From: Actinomycetota bacterium | GTDB taxonomy: Bacteria > Actinomycetota > Actinomycetes > Mycobacteriales > Micromonosporaceae | NCBI GenBank assembly: GCA_005885555.1 | Contig: VAWN01000023.1 | Location: forward strand, 282,638-346,637 | Direction of reading: 5' to 3' | Length of the DNA stretch: 64,000 bases | In this document: one piece after another, positions 21,824-30,734 of the stretch | How the letters are laid out: each line of letters begins with the position of its first letter | Position numbering within the stretch: the stretch's first letter is position 1 | Program-made: the position numbers and the translations under genes | The notes under the pieces: generated by a model | Database searches by the model: none | Seen by the model: the letters and a program-made list of their open reading frames with translations, nothing else | What the model was told of the DNA's origin: nothing

Positions 21824-23824
21824 ATGGCCGTCCCGGACGACGGCATCGCCGTCATCGGGGTTGCCGCCAAGGTTCCCGGCGCGCGCGATGTCGAGGAGTA
21901 CTGGCTCAATCTCGTCCGCGGCCGGGAGTCGGTGACGGTGCGCGGCGACGAGCAGCCGGACGCCGGGTGCTTCGACGCCGAGTTCTTCGACGCCGAGTTC
22001 TTCGGCATGACGCCGCGGCAGGCACAGGCGTGCGACCCGCGGCTGCGGCTGTTCCTTGAGGTCGCCCATTCCGCCATCGAGAACGCCGGATACGACCCGG
22101 CGGCGCTGCGTGACCGGGTCGGCGTGTTCGCCTCCGCCGGCCCGCCCGACCTCGCGGCGACGACGGTGTCGGACCGGCTCGGCCTGCGCGGCCCGGGCGG
22201 CCCGGTGCTGACCGCGTGTTCGAGCGCCCTCGTCGCGCTGCACCGGGCCTGGCGGTCGCTGCGTACCGACGCCTGTGACGTGGCGGTGGCCGGCGGCGCC
22301 GAGGTGGCGGGCCCGTCGGCCGCCGACGGTACCGTCCTCGGCAGCGGTGCCTGCGCCGTGCTGGTCAAGCGGCTGGCCGACGCGCTCGCCGACCGCGACC
22401 ACATCAGCGCGGTGATCCGCGGCGTCGCCGTGATCCTGGACGCCACCGTACTGGCCGGGCTGCGTCCCGAGGACATCTCCTATGTGGAGGCGCACGGTAC
22501 CGGTACCGCCCTCGGCGATCCGGTCGAGGTGGCCGCCCTGACCGAGGCCTACCCGCGCTGCCGCATCGGGTCGGTGCAGGGCAACGTGGGTCACCTCGGC
22601 GCGGTCGCCGGGATGGCCGGACTCGTCAAGGTGGTGCTGTCGCTGGAACGCGAGCAGTTGCCGCCGAGCATCAACTTCACCGCACCCGACCCGCGGCTGA
22701 ACCTGGCGTCGACGCCGTTGCGGGTACCGGACCGGCTCACCTCCTGGCCACGCGACCCGTGCCGGCCCCGGCGCGCGGCGGTCGGCGCGATGGGTACCGA
22801 CGGGTCGAACGTGCACGTCGTCCTTGAGGAACCGCCGGAACACGATCACGCGACGCACGGGGAGGAGCCGCGGGTCGTGGTGTGGTCCGGCATGACCGGC
22901 GACGCCGAACGGGCCGCGCGCGAAACGCTCGGACGGTTCTTCACCTCCCGCGGCGAGGCGGTGTTCGCCGACGCGGTGGCGACCCTGCAACACGGACGCG
23001 CCGCGCACCGGGTCCGTGCGGCCGCCGTATGCACCAGCGCGTACGACGCCGCCGCGGTGCTGTGGGGGGCCGAGGCCGACCGGATCCGCGTCGGCCGGCC
23101 GGTACCCACGCCACGACCGGTCAGCCTGCTGTTTCCCGGCGAGGGTCCGCCGCGGGTGGGCATGGCCCACGGCCTGTACCGCGACATCCCCGCGTTTGCC
23201 GCGGCGCTCGATGGCTGGTTCGACCTGCTGGACAGCGACGACCTGCCGCTGCGGGACCACTGGTCGGGCGGCGCGGACGGCCCTGGCACGGTCTTTGCCG
23301 AGCCGCTGCTGTTCGCCATCGAGGCCGCGCTCGCGCGGCTGTGGCAGGACGCCGGGGTACGTCCCGCGGCGCTGCTCGGGTACGGCATCGGTGAGCTGGT
23401 CGCCGCGACCGTCGCGGGCGTCTTCGCCCCGGCCGACGCGGCCCGCCTGGTGCTCGCCCGGGCACGCGCGACGCCCGACCCGCCCGCGGTCACGCCGGCA
23501 CCGCCGCGCATCCCGGTCCACTCCGCCGACGCCCTCGACGCGCTGCTCGCCACCGGGGAGGGTGTGCTCGTCGAGGTCGGGCCGGCGCCGGTGCTCACCG
23601 CGCTGGCCGGCCGGCATCCGCGGGTACGGCAGGGCGCGTTCGCGGTGGTACCGACGCTGGCCGACGACGGGGACACCCGGTCCTTCCTGAGCGCGGCGGC
23701 GCAGCTGTGGACCGAGGGGCACCCGATCGCGTGGGAGCGGATCGGGCAGGCACCACCGCGGCAGCGGGTACCGGTACCGGGCTACGCCTACCAGCGCACG
23801 CGTCTGCGGGGAGGGCCGGCATGA
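21824..23824 (+). CDS. Ketosynthase with degenerate acyltransferase domain (KS-AT, no ACP)
   Basis: 666 residues. KS residues about 5-335 retain the nucleophile in LTACSSALVAL (Cys132) and both His residues (EAHGTGT, His224; GNVGHLG, His257), but the usual KSNIGH lysine is Gln (VQGNVGH) and the loop before EAHGTGT is shortened by roughly 20 residues. The AT region starts at SLLFPGEG; its nucleophile elbow reads GYGIGE (519-524) instead of GHSxGE, so the Ser is Gly, and the HAFH-type region is missing. No carrier domain follows, although a post-AT motif PVPGYAYQRTR ends the protein. It may be a condensing or scaffold protein acting on a carrier in trans. It overlaps the thioesterase start by ATGA. 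Confidence 0.85.
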   Translation: MAVPDDGIAVIGVAAKVPGARDVEEYWLNLVRGRESVTVRGDEQPDAGCFDAEFFDAEFFGMTPRQAQACDPRLRLFLEVAHSAIENAGYDPAALRDRVGVFASAGPPDLAATTVSDRLGLRGPGGPVLTACSSALVALHRAWRSLRTDACDVAVAGGAEVAGPSAADGTVLGSGACAVLVKRLADALADRDHISAVIRGVAVILDATVLAGLRPEDISYVEAHGTGTALGDPVEVAALTEAYPRCRIGSVQGNVGHLGAVAGMAGLVKVVLSLEREQLPPSINFTAPDPRLNLASTPLRVPDRLTSWPRDPCRPRRAAVGAMGTDGSNVHVVLEEPPEHDHATHGEEPRVVVWSGMTGDAERAARETLGRFFTSRGEAVFADAVATLQHGRAAHRVRAAAVCTSAYDAAAVLWGAEADRIRVGRPVPTPRPVSLLFPGEGPPRVGMAHGLYRDIPAFAAALDGWFDLLDSDDLPLRDHWSGGADGPGTVFAEPLLFAIEAALARLWQDAGVRPAALLGYGIGELVAATVAGVFAPADAARLVLARARATPDPPAVTPAPPRIPVHSADALDALLATGEGVLVEVGPAPVLTALAGRHPRVRQGAFAVVPTLADDGDTRSFLSAAAQLWTEGHPIAWERIGQAPPRQRVPVPGYAYQRTRLRGGPA

Positions 23825-24654
23825 GCACGCCCCGGTCGGTGTGGTTCGACGACGTGCTGAACGCGGCCGGCACCGGGCCGGTGGTCGTGGCCCTGCCGTA
23901 TGCGGGTGCCGCCGGCCGCGCGTTCCGCCCGCTGCAGCGGTACCTGCCGCGGGACTGCGCGCTGGCCCTGGTCGACCTGCCGGGACACGGCCGCCGGATG
24001 AGCGAGCCCTGCCTGCGCGACGCCGACACGGTGGTGCGCGGGCTGCTGGGCGCCCTGGACGCGTGGCCGGCGGACCGGGTGGTGCTGCTGGGGTACAGCC
24101 TCGGCGGCTGGCTCGCGTACGAGCTGGCGGCGCGGCTGACCGAGGCGGGTACCCCGCCCGCCGGCCTCGTCGTCTGCGGCGCGCGGGCGCCGCAGACCGG
24201 GATCGGCCATCCGCCGGTGGTCCACCTGCCACCGGGCGGCACGTTCCTGCGGGAGGCGGTCGCCGTCGGCCTCGCCGCTCCGGCGATGCTCGAACTGCCC
24301 GGCCTGGCAGACCTGTTCACCTCGGCACTGCACGCCGATCTGACCATCGTGCAGAGTTACCGGTACCGTCGTCGGCCGCCCCTGCCCGGCCCGGTCGGCG
24401 TCATCGGGTTCGACGCGGACTGGATCGCGCCCGAGCCGGCGTTGCGGGCCTGGCACGGACTCTGCCTCCGCCCGCCCCTGCAGCTGCGGGTGGACGGCGG
24501 CCACCTGGCGCTGCACGAGCGGGAGCGGGAGTTCGGCGAGGCGGTGCGGACCGCGGTGGACCACGTGCTCGGCCAGCGCGCCGCACCGGTACCGGGGCGC
24601 TACCCGCCGGAACCGACCGGCCGCAGGTGGATCGCGCCGGTGGGGCACAGCTGA
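23821..24654 (+). CDS. Type II thioesterase (Ser nucleophile)
   Basis: 277 residues, alpha/beta hydrolase of the GrsT/TEII kind: VVVALPYAGAAGRAFRPL, DLPGHGRRM, nucleophile elbow LLGYSLGGWLAYELA, and a late His in VDGGHLALHERE. It normally removes stalled or mis-primed acyl groups from PKS/NRPS carriers. Unlike the two other stand-alone thioesterases of the cluster it has Ser, not Cys, in the elbow. Translationally coupled to the degenerate KS-AT by a 4-bp ATGA overlap. Its 3' end runs 55 bp into the convergent ferredoxin gene. Confidence 0.9.
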   Translation: MSTPRSVWFDDVLNAAGTGPVVVALPYAGAAGRAFRPLQRYLPRDCALALVDLPGHGRRMSEPCLRDADTVVRGLLGALDAWPADRVVLLGYSLGGWLAYELAARLTEAGTPPAGLVVCGARAPQTGIGHPPVVHLPPGGTFLREAVAVGLAAPAMLELPGLADLFTSALHADLTIVQSYRYRRRPPLPGPVGVIGFDADWIAPEPALRAWHGLCLRPPLQLRVDGGHLALHEREREFGEAVRTAVDHVLGQRAAPVPGRYPPEPTGRRWIAPVGHS

Positions 24655-24830
24655 GCGGCCTGGGTGGCCAGCTCGACGTCGGTGACCACGGCCACCTGCG
24701 GCGCGGACCGGTCGTGCTCGTCGAGGGCGAACAGGCCCGCCGCGACCACGGTGCAGGTCGCCGACCCGACGCAGCGTTCCCGGTCGACCGTCACGGTCAC
24801 CGCGACCCCGTTCACCGCACGCTCATCCAT
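24600..24830 (-). CDS. Ferredoxin (3Fe-4S/4Fe-4S, P450-type)
   Basis: 76 residues. The cysteines in RCVGSATC(T/V)V...QLCPTGAI fit the single-cluster ferredoxins that feed electrons to actinomycete P450s; the second-position residue of the usual CxxCxxC motif is not Cys (CVGSATC), which favours a 3Fe-4S cluster. It overlaps the stop of the upstream P450 by 8 bp, so it is probably its dedicated redox partner and could serve all P450s of the cluster. Confidence 0.93.
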   Translation of the reverse strand: MDERAVNGVAVTVTVDRERCVGSATCTVVAAGLFALDEHDRSAPQVAVVTDVELATQAAQLCPTGAIHLRPVGSGG

Positions 24831-26109
24831 CGCGGCCCGCCTTCGCCAGGGCTGACTCGCGTACCTCGACGGTCACCGGCGCGCAGCCGTAGCCGGCCAC
24901 GAAGTTGGACGCGAGGTGGCTGGGTTCCCCGGCCGGGGCGAGGTCTGCGACCAGCGCGAACACCTCCTCGAAGACGACGCGGATCATACGGCGGGCGAGC
25001 GGGGCACCGAGACAGTTGTGCGGGCCGCTGCCGAACGCGAGATGCCGGTTCGGCCACCGGGTCGGGTCGAAGGTGTACGGGTCGGCGAAGACCGCCTCGT
25101 CCCGGTTGGCCGAACCGAGCCACACCACCACCGGGGCGCCGGCCGGCAGCCCGACCCCGCCCAGCTCGACCGCGGTCGTGGTGTGGCGCAGGAAGTGGTT
25201 CGCCGGCGACGCCCAGCGGAACGCCTCCTCCACCAGCGGGTCGAGCAGGTCCGGCCGGGCCGCCCACTGCGCGTACCGGCCGCTCGCGGCCAGCTCGACC
25301 AGCGCGACGGTGGCCGCGTGCGGCCAGGTCGCCGCGCCGACCATGAGGCTGTAGCAGTTGGCGACCACCGCACCCGGGTCGGCGTGGCCGTCGACCTGCA
25401 GGCCCAGCAGCGCGCTCATCAGGTCGGAGCCGGGGTTGCCGGCCCGGTCGTGCGCCTGGTCCTGGAAGTACGCGAACAGAGCGCGGTGGGCCCGCTGCAG
25501 GGTCGCGTCGGGGCCTTTCGGCAGCTGCCAGCGGGGCTCGTGGGGCGCCACCGCCATCATCGCGAGCCGGGTCAGCTGCGGCCAGTCCGCCTCCGGCAGC
25601 CCCATCACGGTCCCGAGCACGGCTACCGGCAGCCCGGTCATCAGGGCGGCCACGTCCATCCAACCGCTGTGCGCCGCGGGTACCAGCACGGCGCGGACCT
25701 GCTTGCGGATCACCGCCTCCTGGTCGGCGGTCGACCGGATGGACAGGGCCTGCTGCAGCGGGCTGCGCATGACGGTGTGCCGCGGCGGGTCGGTGGCGGC
25801 CAGCTGCCGGCCGCTCGCCGGGTCGGGCCGGCCCAGCACGTTGAGGAACGTGCCGCGGGTGGAGGTGAACGACCGGTGGTCGCGCAGCACCCGGTCGACG
25901 TCGGCGTACCGGGTCACCGACCAGTACCCGGGCCGGTCTCCCGTGCGGCGCCAGGACACCGGGTCGGTGCGCCGCAGCCGGTACCACACGGCATGCGGAT
26001 CGCCGTCGGCGTACACCATCGGATCGGCGAGATCGGCGTCGCCAGCGGCGTCCACAGCGGCGTCCACTGTGGACGGTGGCGGGTCACGGTCGGGTCGGGT
26101 GAGTCTCAC
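24823..26109 (-). CDS. Cytochrome P450 (tandem copy A)
   Basis: 428 residues from the GTG at 26109, which overlaps the carrier-protein stop (GTGA). I-helix SLMVGAATWPHAATV lacks the classic Thr arrangement but keeps a Thr, ExxR is VEEAFRWASPANHF, and the heme loop is FGSGPHNCLGAPLARR. With copies B and C it forms a family of amino-acyl-carrier-type P450s (NCYSxxxG...T, RW(A/T)SP(A/T)(N/H)H). Such enzymes commonly beta-hydroxylate or otherwise oxidise amino acids bound to a PCP, and a free PCP lies directly upstream. The ferredoxin follows directly. Confidence 0.93.
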   Translation of the reverse strand: MRLTRPDRDPPPSTVDAAVDAAGDADLADPMVYADGDPHAVWYRLRRTDPVSWRRTGDRPGYWSVTRYADVDRVLRDHRSFTSTRGTFLNVLGRPDPASGRQLAATDPPRHTVMRSPLQQALSIRSTADQEAVIRKQVRAVLVPAAHSGWMDVAALMTGLPVAVLGTVMGLPEADWPQLTRLAMMAVAPHEPRWQLPKGPDATLQRAHRALFAYFQDQAHDRAGNPGSDLMSALLGLQVDGHADPGAVVANCYSLMVGAATWPHAATVALVELAASGRYAQWAARPDLLDPLVEEAFRWASPANHFLRHTTTAVELGGVGLPAGAPVVVWLGSANRDEAVFADPYTFDPTRWPNRHLAFGSGPHNCLGAPLARRMIRVVFEEVFALVADLAPAGEPSHLASNFVAGYGCAPVTVEVRESALAKAGRDG

Positions 26110-26405
26110 GTGCCCACCTCCTCGGCGCGCAGCTGTTCGATCGCCTCGGCCAGCTCCGCGATGGTCGGCTGCAGGTACAGCGTCGTGGCGGGTACGTGCA
26201 CACCCACCGCACGCTCGGTGGCCACCAGCAGGTCGGCCGCGAGGAGCGAGTGGCCGCCCAGCTCGAAGAAGTCGTCGTCCACGCCGACCGGCTCGACCTT
26301 GAGGTACGCCCGCCACATCAGCGCCAGCTCCCGCTCCAGCGGCGTGGCGGCGGCCCGGTAGTCCGACGACAGCTCCTTTTCCGCGCGTTGGGTCGTACCG
26401 GTCAC
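26106..26405 (-). CDS. Stand-alone peptidyl carrier protein
   Basis: 99 residues. The phosphopantetheine site is in VDDDFFELGGHSLLAADLL, with helix patterns typical of NRPS carriers (ATPLERELALMWRAYLKVEPVG). The GTG start overlaps the upstream P450 stop and its stop overlaps the next P450 start, so all three are translationally coupled. It probably presents an amino acid to one or more of the tandem P450s. No adenylation domain is fused, so loading must come from an A domain in trans, for example the A-PCP at 28917. Confidence 0.93.
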   Translation of the reverse strand: MTGTTQRAEKELSSDYRAAATPLERELALMWRAYLKVEPVGVDDDFFELGGHSLLAADLLVATERAVGVHVPATTLYLQPTIAELAEAIEQLRAEEVGT

Positions 26406-27667
26406 GCGATCACCGCCGCGCGCCGGGCCGCCACCGGCTGGAAGTCCACCGGCAGGCTGGTGATGCCGTTGATGAAGTTCGACCGCAGGTGGGTCACCGG
26501 CCCGGCGACCTGGAAGCCCTCCAGCCGGGCGGTCATCTCCGCCAGCAGCAGCCCGAGCACCTGTTGGGCCGGCGGCCCGCCGATGCAGCGGTGCGGGCCG
26601 AGCCCGAAGGCCAGATGCGGATTGTGCGTCCGCTGCGGGTCGAAGCGGTACGGGTCGGCGAACACGCTCTCGTCCCGGTTGGCCGACGCCACCCAGGCCG
26701 CGACCAGCTCACCGGCTTCCAGCCGGGTGCCGGCGACCTCGACCGGAGCGACGGTCCGGCGCAGCAGGTGGTTGGTCGGCGAGGCCCAGCGCAGGCTCTC
26801 CTCCACCGCCGTCGGTACCAGGTCGGGCCGGGAGCGCAGCAGCTGCCACGCGGCGGGCCGCTCGGCCAGGGCGAGCACCAGGTGCGAGGCGACCTGTGCC
26901 GTGGTGGTGACCGCGCCCATGGCGAAGCTGTAGCAGTTCAGCAGCACCTCGTGCGGGTCCATTGGACGGCCGCCGAAGTCCAGGCCGAGCAGCACCGAGA
27001 CCACGTCGTCACCCGGATGCGCCTGCTTGTGCCGGACGAGGTCGGAGAAGACCTCGATGAGCCGGTGGTGCGCCTTGCGGAGGGTCTGCGCCGGGGTACC
27101 GTCGGCGTACTGCGGGTCCTCCGGCGCCACGCCGGCCATGGCCCACCGGGGAAGGTCGGCCCACACCGGCTCGGGCAACCCGATGGTCTCGCCGACCGCG
27201 GCCATCGGCAGGTGCAGCATGAGCGCGGCGACATCGACCACCCCGCCGGTGTCGAAGCAGCCGGCCACCAGCTGCCGGACACGTTGGCGCACCTGCTCCG
27301 CCCGGTTGCGCACGGCATGGGTGGACATCAGCCGCATGGCCGGCAGCCGCACGTCCGCGTGCCGCGGCTGGTCCATCAGGTTGATCGTCTGACCGCCGGC
27401 GCTGTCTCCGCCCGCGACGGCGAGGATGGTGCCGTACGCCGAACTGAAGTTCTTGTCGTCCATCAGCACGCCGGCCACGTCCCGGTAGCGGGTCACCGAC
27501 CAGAACCGGATCCCGTCCGCGGTCTCCTGCGGCCACACCGGCGCGTCCCGGCGCAGCCGGTGCCAGGCGTCGTGCTGGGAGGACGTCGCATAGCGCGCCG
27601 GGTCGTAGAGGTCGATACCGGCCAGCGGTTGCGCGAGTTCGTCGGGTACCGGCTCGGTCATCCTCAT
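26402..27667 (-). CDS. Cytochrome P450 (tandem copy B)
   Basis: 421 residues from the ATG at 27667 with AAGGAG 8 bp upstream. I-helix CYSFAMGAVTTTAQVASH, ExxR VEESLRWASPTNHLL, heme loop FGLGPHRCIGGPPAQQ. Shares LLNCYSF, DP(A/S)xxATxSQHxAWHRLR and SNFINGITSLPV with copy C, so B and C are close paralogues. Expected to oxidise a carrier-bound amino acid. ATGA overlap with the stop of copy C indicates coupled translation. Confidence 0.93.
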   Translation of the reverse strand: MRMTEPVPDELAQPLAGIDLYDPARYATSSQHDAWHRLRRDAPVWPQETADGIRFWSVTRYRDVAGVLMDDKNFSSAYGTILAVAGGDSAGGQTINLMDQPRHADVRLPAMRLMSTHAVRNRAEQVRQRVRQLVAGCFDTGGVVDVAALMLHLPMAAVGETIGLPEPVWADLPRWAMAGVAPEDPQYADGTPAQTLRKAHHRLIEVFSDLVRHKQAHPGDDVVSVLLGLDFGGRPMDPHEVLLNCYSFAMGAVTTTAQVASHLVLALAERPAAWQLLRSRPDLVPTAVEESLRWASPTNHLLRRTVAPVEVAGTRLEAGELVAAWVASANRDESVFADPYRFDPQRTHNPHLAFGLGPHRCIGGPPAQQVLGLLLAEMTARLEGFQVAGPVTHLRSNFINGITSLPVDFQPVAARRAAVIA

Positions 27668-28910
27668 GGCGCGCTCCTTACGGCGACCGGCTGCCCCCGC
27701 GGGACGGCCCGGACCGGCATGGACACCAGGCCGTTGATCCAGTTCGACCGCAGGTGCACCAGTGGCCCGGTCAGCTCGACCGCCGCGTACCGCTTGACCA
27801 GCTCCTCGAAGAGCAGGACCAGCGCCAGCCGGGAGGCCGGTGCCCCGATGCAGTAGTGCGGGCCACCGCCGAAGCCGAGGTGCCGGTTGGGGTTGCGGCG
27901 GATGTCGAAGGTGAACGGGTCGTCGAACACCGACTCGTCGCGGTTGGCCGAGGCGACCCACGCGGCCACCCAGTCGCCGGCCCGGACCGTCGTCCCGCCG
28001 ATCTCGGTGTCGGCCGTCGCCCGGCGTACCAGGTGATGCGTGGGGGAGGTCCACCGGATGCCCTCCTCCACGAGGGCGGGTACCGCATCCGGCGCGACCA
28101 GGGCCGGCCAGAGTCCGGGGCGCTGGGCGAGCGCCAGCAGCGTGTGGCTGGCCACGTTGGGCGTCGTGGTGTTCGCCCCCAGGATGAAGCTGTAGCAGTT
28201 CAGCAGGATCCGCCAGTCGCCCAGCTGACCTCGATCAGGACGGAGATGAGGTCGTCGCCCGGGTGGGTGCGGCGGTGCCGCACCAGCTCCCGGAAGCAGG
28301 CGAACAGCTCGTGGTGCCCGAGGCGCAACGTCTGCGGCACGGACCGGCCCAGCGCGTACGCGGGATCCTCCGGCGCCACGCAGGCTCCGGCCCACAGTGC
28401 GATGTCGTCCCAGTACCGCTGCGGGATGTCCATGAACTCGCCGGCCAGCACCATGGGCAGGCGCCGCATCAGGTGGGCGAAGTCGACCTCGCCGGACCCG
28501 CACGGGCCGATCAGCTCGACGAGCCGGTCCCGGATCGCCGGCGTCCGCTGCTGGACCACCGCGTGGCTGAGGGTGCGCATCGCCGGTACCCGGATGGCGG
28601 CGTGCTCGGGCGGGTCGGTCAGGGTGATCGTCTGGCCGCCCGCGGTGTCGCCCACCCCGACTGACGCCAGGATGGTGCCCTCCTGGGAGCTGAACGTGCG
28701 GTAGTCCTTCACCACCCGCTCGCAGTCGGCATACCTGGTGACGCACCAGAAGCCCGTGCCGCCCGCGCGATCGTGCCACCAGACCGGGGCCTTCACCCGC
28801 AGCGTGCGCCAGGTCGGGTGCTGGTCGGCGCGGGTGAAGGTGCTCGGGTCGTACAGGTCGATGTCGCCCAGGTCGACCGGGATGTCGGGCGGCAGCGCGG
28901 TCAGCTCCAC
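27664..28910 (-). pseudogene. Cytochrome P450 (tandem copy C) with a frameshift
   Basis: Two overlapping frames encode one P450. The GTG at 28910 opens MELTALPPDIPVDLGDIDLYDP... through HPGDDLISVLIE; near 28228-28231 the frame must shift by one base to continue as QLGDWRILLNCYSFILGANTTTPNVASH (I-helix), VEEGIRWTSPTHHLV (ExxR) and FGGGPHYCIGAPASRL (heme). Without the shift the product ends about 6 residues later with WATGGSC, before all catalytic elements. Restoring one G in the GAGGTC stretch would give IEGQLGDW. Either a real inactivating indel or a sequencing error; the flanking frames are otherwise intact. Confidence 0.75.
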
Positions 28911-28916
28911 GGCTGA

Positions 28917-30734
28917 TCAGCCGGCCCGGCTCGGTACCAGGTCGGCGTCGACAACCGCGGCCAGCTCCCGGATGGTGGGGTTGTCGAAGAACTGCACGGC
29001 GTTCAGCTCGATGCCGTGCGCCCGCAACCGTTCCAGCATCGAGACGCTGCGCAGCGAGTCGCCGCCGAGCAGGAAGAAGTCGTCGTCGATGCCGACGACG
29101 TCCATGGTGAGCACGTCGGCCCACGCGTGCGCGAGGATCTGCTCGACCTCGCTCGTCGGCGGACGGTACGGCGGGAGGAAGGTGAGCTCCGACCGGGCCA
29201 GGAACGGGTTGGGCAGCAGGCTGCGGTCGGGTTTGCCGTTGGGGTCGAGGGGGAGGGCGTCGAGCGTGACGAACGTCGCCGGGATCATGTATGCGGGCAG
29301 CCGTTCGCCGAGCCAGTCCCGCACGGCGGCGGTGGTCAGCGCCCGTCCCGGCGCGGCGACCAGGTAGCCGGCCAGTCGCTTGTCCGCGTCGCCGTCGCTG
29401 ACCGCGACCACGACGGCACCACCGACGTCGGGGTGGCTGAGCAGCGTGCTCTCGATCTCGCCCAGCTCGATCCGGAACCCGCGCACCTTGACCTGCCGGT
29501 CGACCCGGCCGCGGAAGTCGACGGTACCGTCGGGCAGCAGGCAGCCGAGGTCTCCGGTGCGGTACATCCGCCGGCCCGGTACCGGGCTGAAGGGATCGGG
29601 CAGGAACCGTTCGGCGGTGAGCACGGCCCGTCGGTGGTAGCCGCGGCCCACGCCCAGTCCACCGATGTAGACCTCGCCGACCTCCCCGGCCGGCGCCGGT
29701 CGCAGGTCCGGCCCCAGCACGTACATCGTCTTGCCGCCCAGGGCTGTCCCGATCGGGACCCGGGACAGCTCGGCGCCGTTGCCGTCGGGCGCGGGTACCC
29801 GGTGCAGGGAGGCGTAAACGGTCGTCTCGGTCGGCCCGTACGCCGCGTACACCGTCGCCCGCGTCGTCGCGGCGGCCCGGATGTGTTGGGGCGACAGGAC
29901 GTCGCCGCCGGTCATCAGGCAACCGACCGAGTCCAGCGCCGCCAGGTCGTGCTGGGCCAGCAGGTGGAACAGCCCGGTGGTGAGGAACAGCCAGTCGGGC
30001 GTCCAGCGGCGCAGTTCGGTACCGAGTTCGGCGACGGTCACCTGCGAGTCGAGGATGACCACCCGGGCGCCCCGGCACAGTGCGCCCCAGATCTCGAAGA
30101 CGGAGGCGTCGAACGCCGCCGGGGCGAGCTGGGCGACCGTCTGCCCCGGCCGCACCGCGATCCGGGGTTCCCGCTCGACCAGGCCCACCACGCTGGCGTG
30201 GTCGATCACCACGCCCTTCGGGCGGCCGGTCGAGCCCGACGTGTAGACGACGTACGCCGCGTTCGTCGGTCGCACCGGCACCTCGGGCAGCGGGCCGCCG
30301 CCCGGCGGGCCGAGGTCGCCGCCCAGCGGGCCGAGGTCGTCGAGCGCGACCACGTCGACCGGCCGGCCGGCGTGCTGCCCGGCCCGGTCGGTGACCACGA
30401 GGGACACGTCCGCGTCGTCGAGCACGAACGCGCGCCGGTGCTCGGGGTGGTCGGGGTCGAGCGGAACGTATGTGCCGCCGGCCTTGAGGACGGCGAGGAA
30501 CGCGACCACCATGTCGGGCCCGCGCGGCAGCCAGACCGCCACTCTCGTCTCCAGGCCGACGCCGCGGCCGGCGAGGTGACGGGCCAGCTGTTCGGCGCGC
30601 GCGTCGAGTTCGCCGTAGCTGATGGACGCGTCGGTCGTGGCGACCGCCGGCGCGTCCGGCCGCATCCGGCTCCACCGCGACACGAGGCCGTGGATCGTGT
30701 CCTCCCGCTGGGACCGGACTGCTGTGTCAGTCAC
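28917..30734 (-). CDS. NRPS adenylation-PCP didomain
   Basis: 605 residues from the GTG at 30734, overlapping the thioesterase stop. A-domain cores: LKAGGTYVPLDPDHP, YVVYTSGSTGRPKG (A3), YAAYGPTETT (A5), YRTGDLGCLLPDG (A7), VDRQVKVRGFRIELGEIE (A8) and PLDPNGKPD (A10 Lys). The PCP site is DDDFFLLGGDSLRSVSM. My rough reading of the specificity pocket is D-A-F-L-M-G-A-V-Y-K, which I cannot assign to an amino acid with confidence. Free A-PCP proteins next to P450s and a thioesterase (as in NikP1-NikQ-NikP2 or NovH-NovI) load an amino acid for beta-hydroxylation, and that is the likely role here. MbtH is probably its partner. Confidence 0.92.
   Translation of the reverse strand: MTDTAVRSQREDTIHGLVSRWSRMRPDAPAVATTDASISYGELDARAEQLARHLAGRGVGLETRVAVWLPRGPDMVVAFLAVLKAGGTYVPLDPDHPEHRRAFVLDDADVSLVVTDRAGQHAGRPVDVVALDDLGPLGGDLGPPGGGPLPEVPVRPTNAAYVVYTSGSTGRPKGVVIDHASVVGLVEREPRIAVRPGQTVAQLAPAAFDASVFEIWGALCRGARVVILDSQVTVAELGTELRRWTPDWLFLTTGLFHLLAQHDLAALDSVGCLMTGGDVLSPQHIRAAATTRATVYAAYGPTETTVYASLHRVPAPDGNGAELSRVPIGTALGGKTMYVLGPDLRPAPAGEVGEVYIGGLGVGRGYHRRAVLTAERFLPDPFSPVPGRRMYRTGDLGCLLPDGTVDFRGRVDRQVKVRGFRIELGEIESTLLSHPDVGGAVVVAVSDGDADKRLAGYLVAAPGRALTTAAVRDWLGERLPAYMIPATFVTLDALPLDPNGKPDRSLLPNPFLARSELTFLPPYRPPTSEVEQILAHAWADVLTMDVVGIDDDFFLLGGDSLRSVSMLERLRAHGIELNAVQFFDNPTIRELAAVVDADLVPSRAG

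Noticed and set aside
21734..24232. Minus-strand extension of the P450 frame upstream of 21733
   Set aside because: It is antisense to the KS-AT and thioesterase genes; P450 homology starts only at about 21733.
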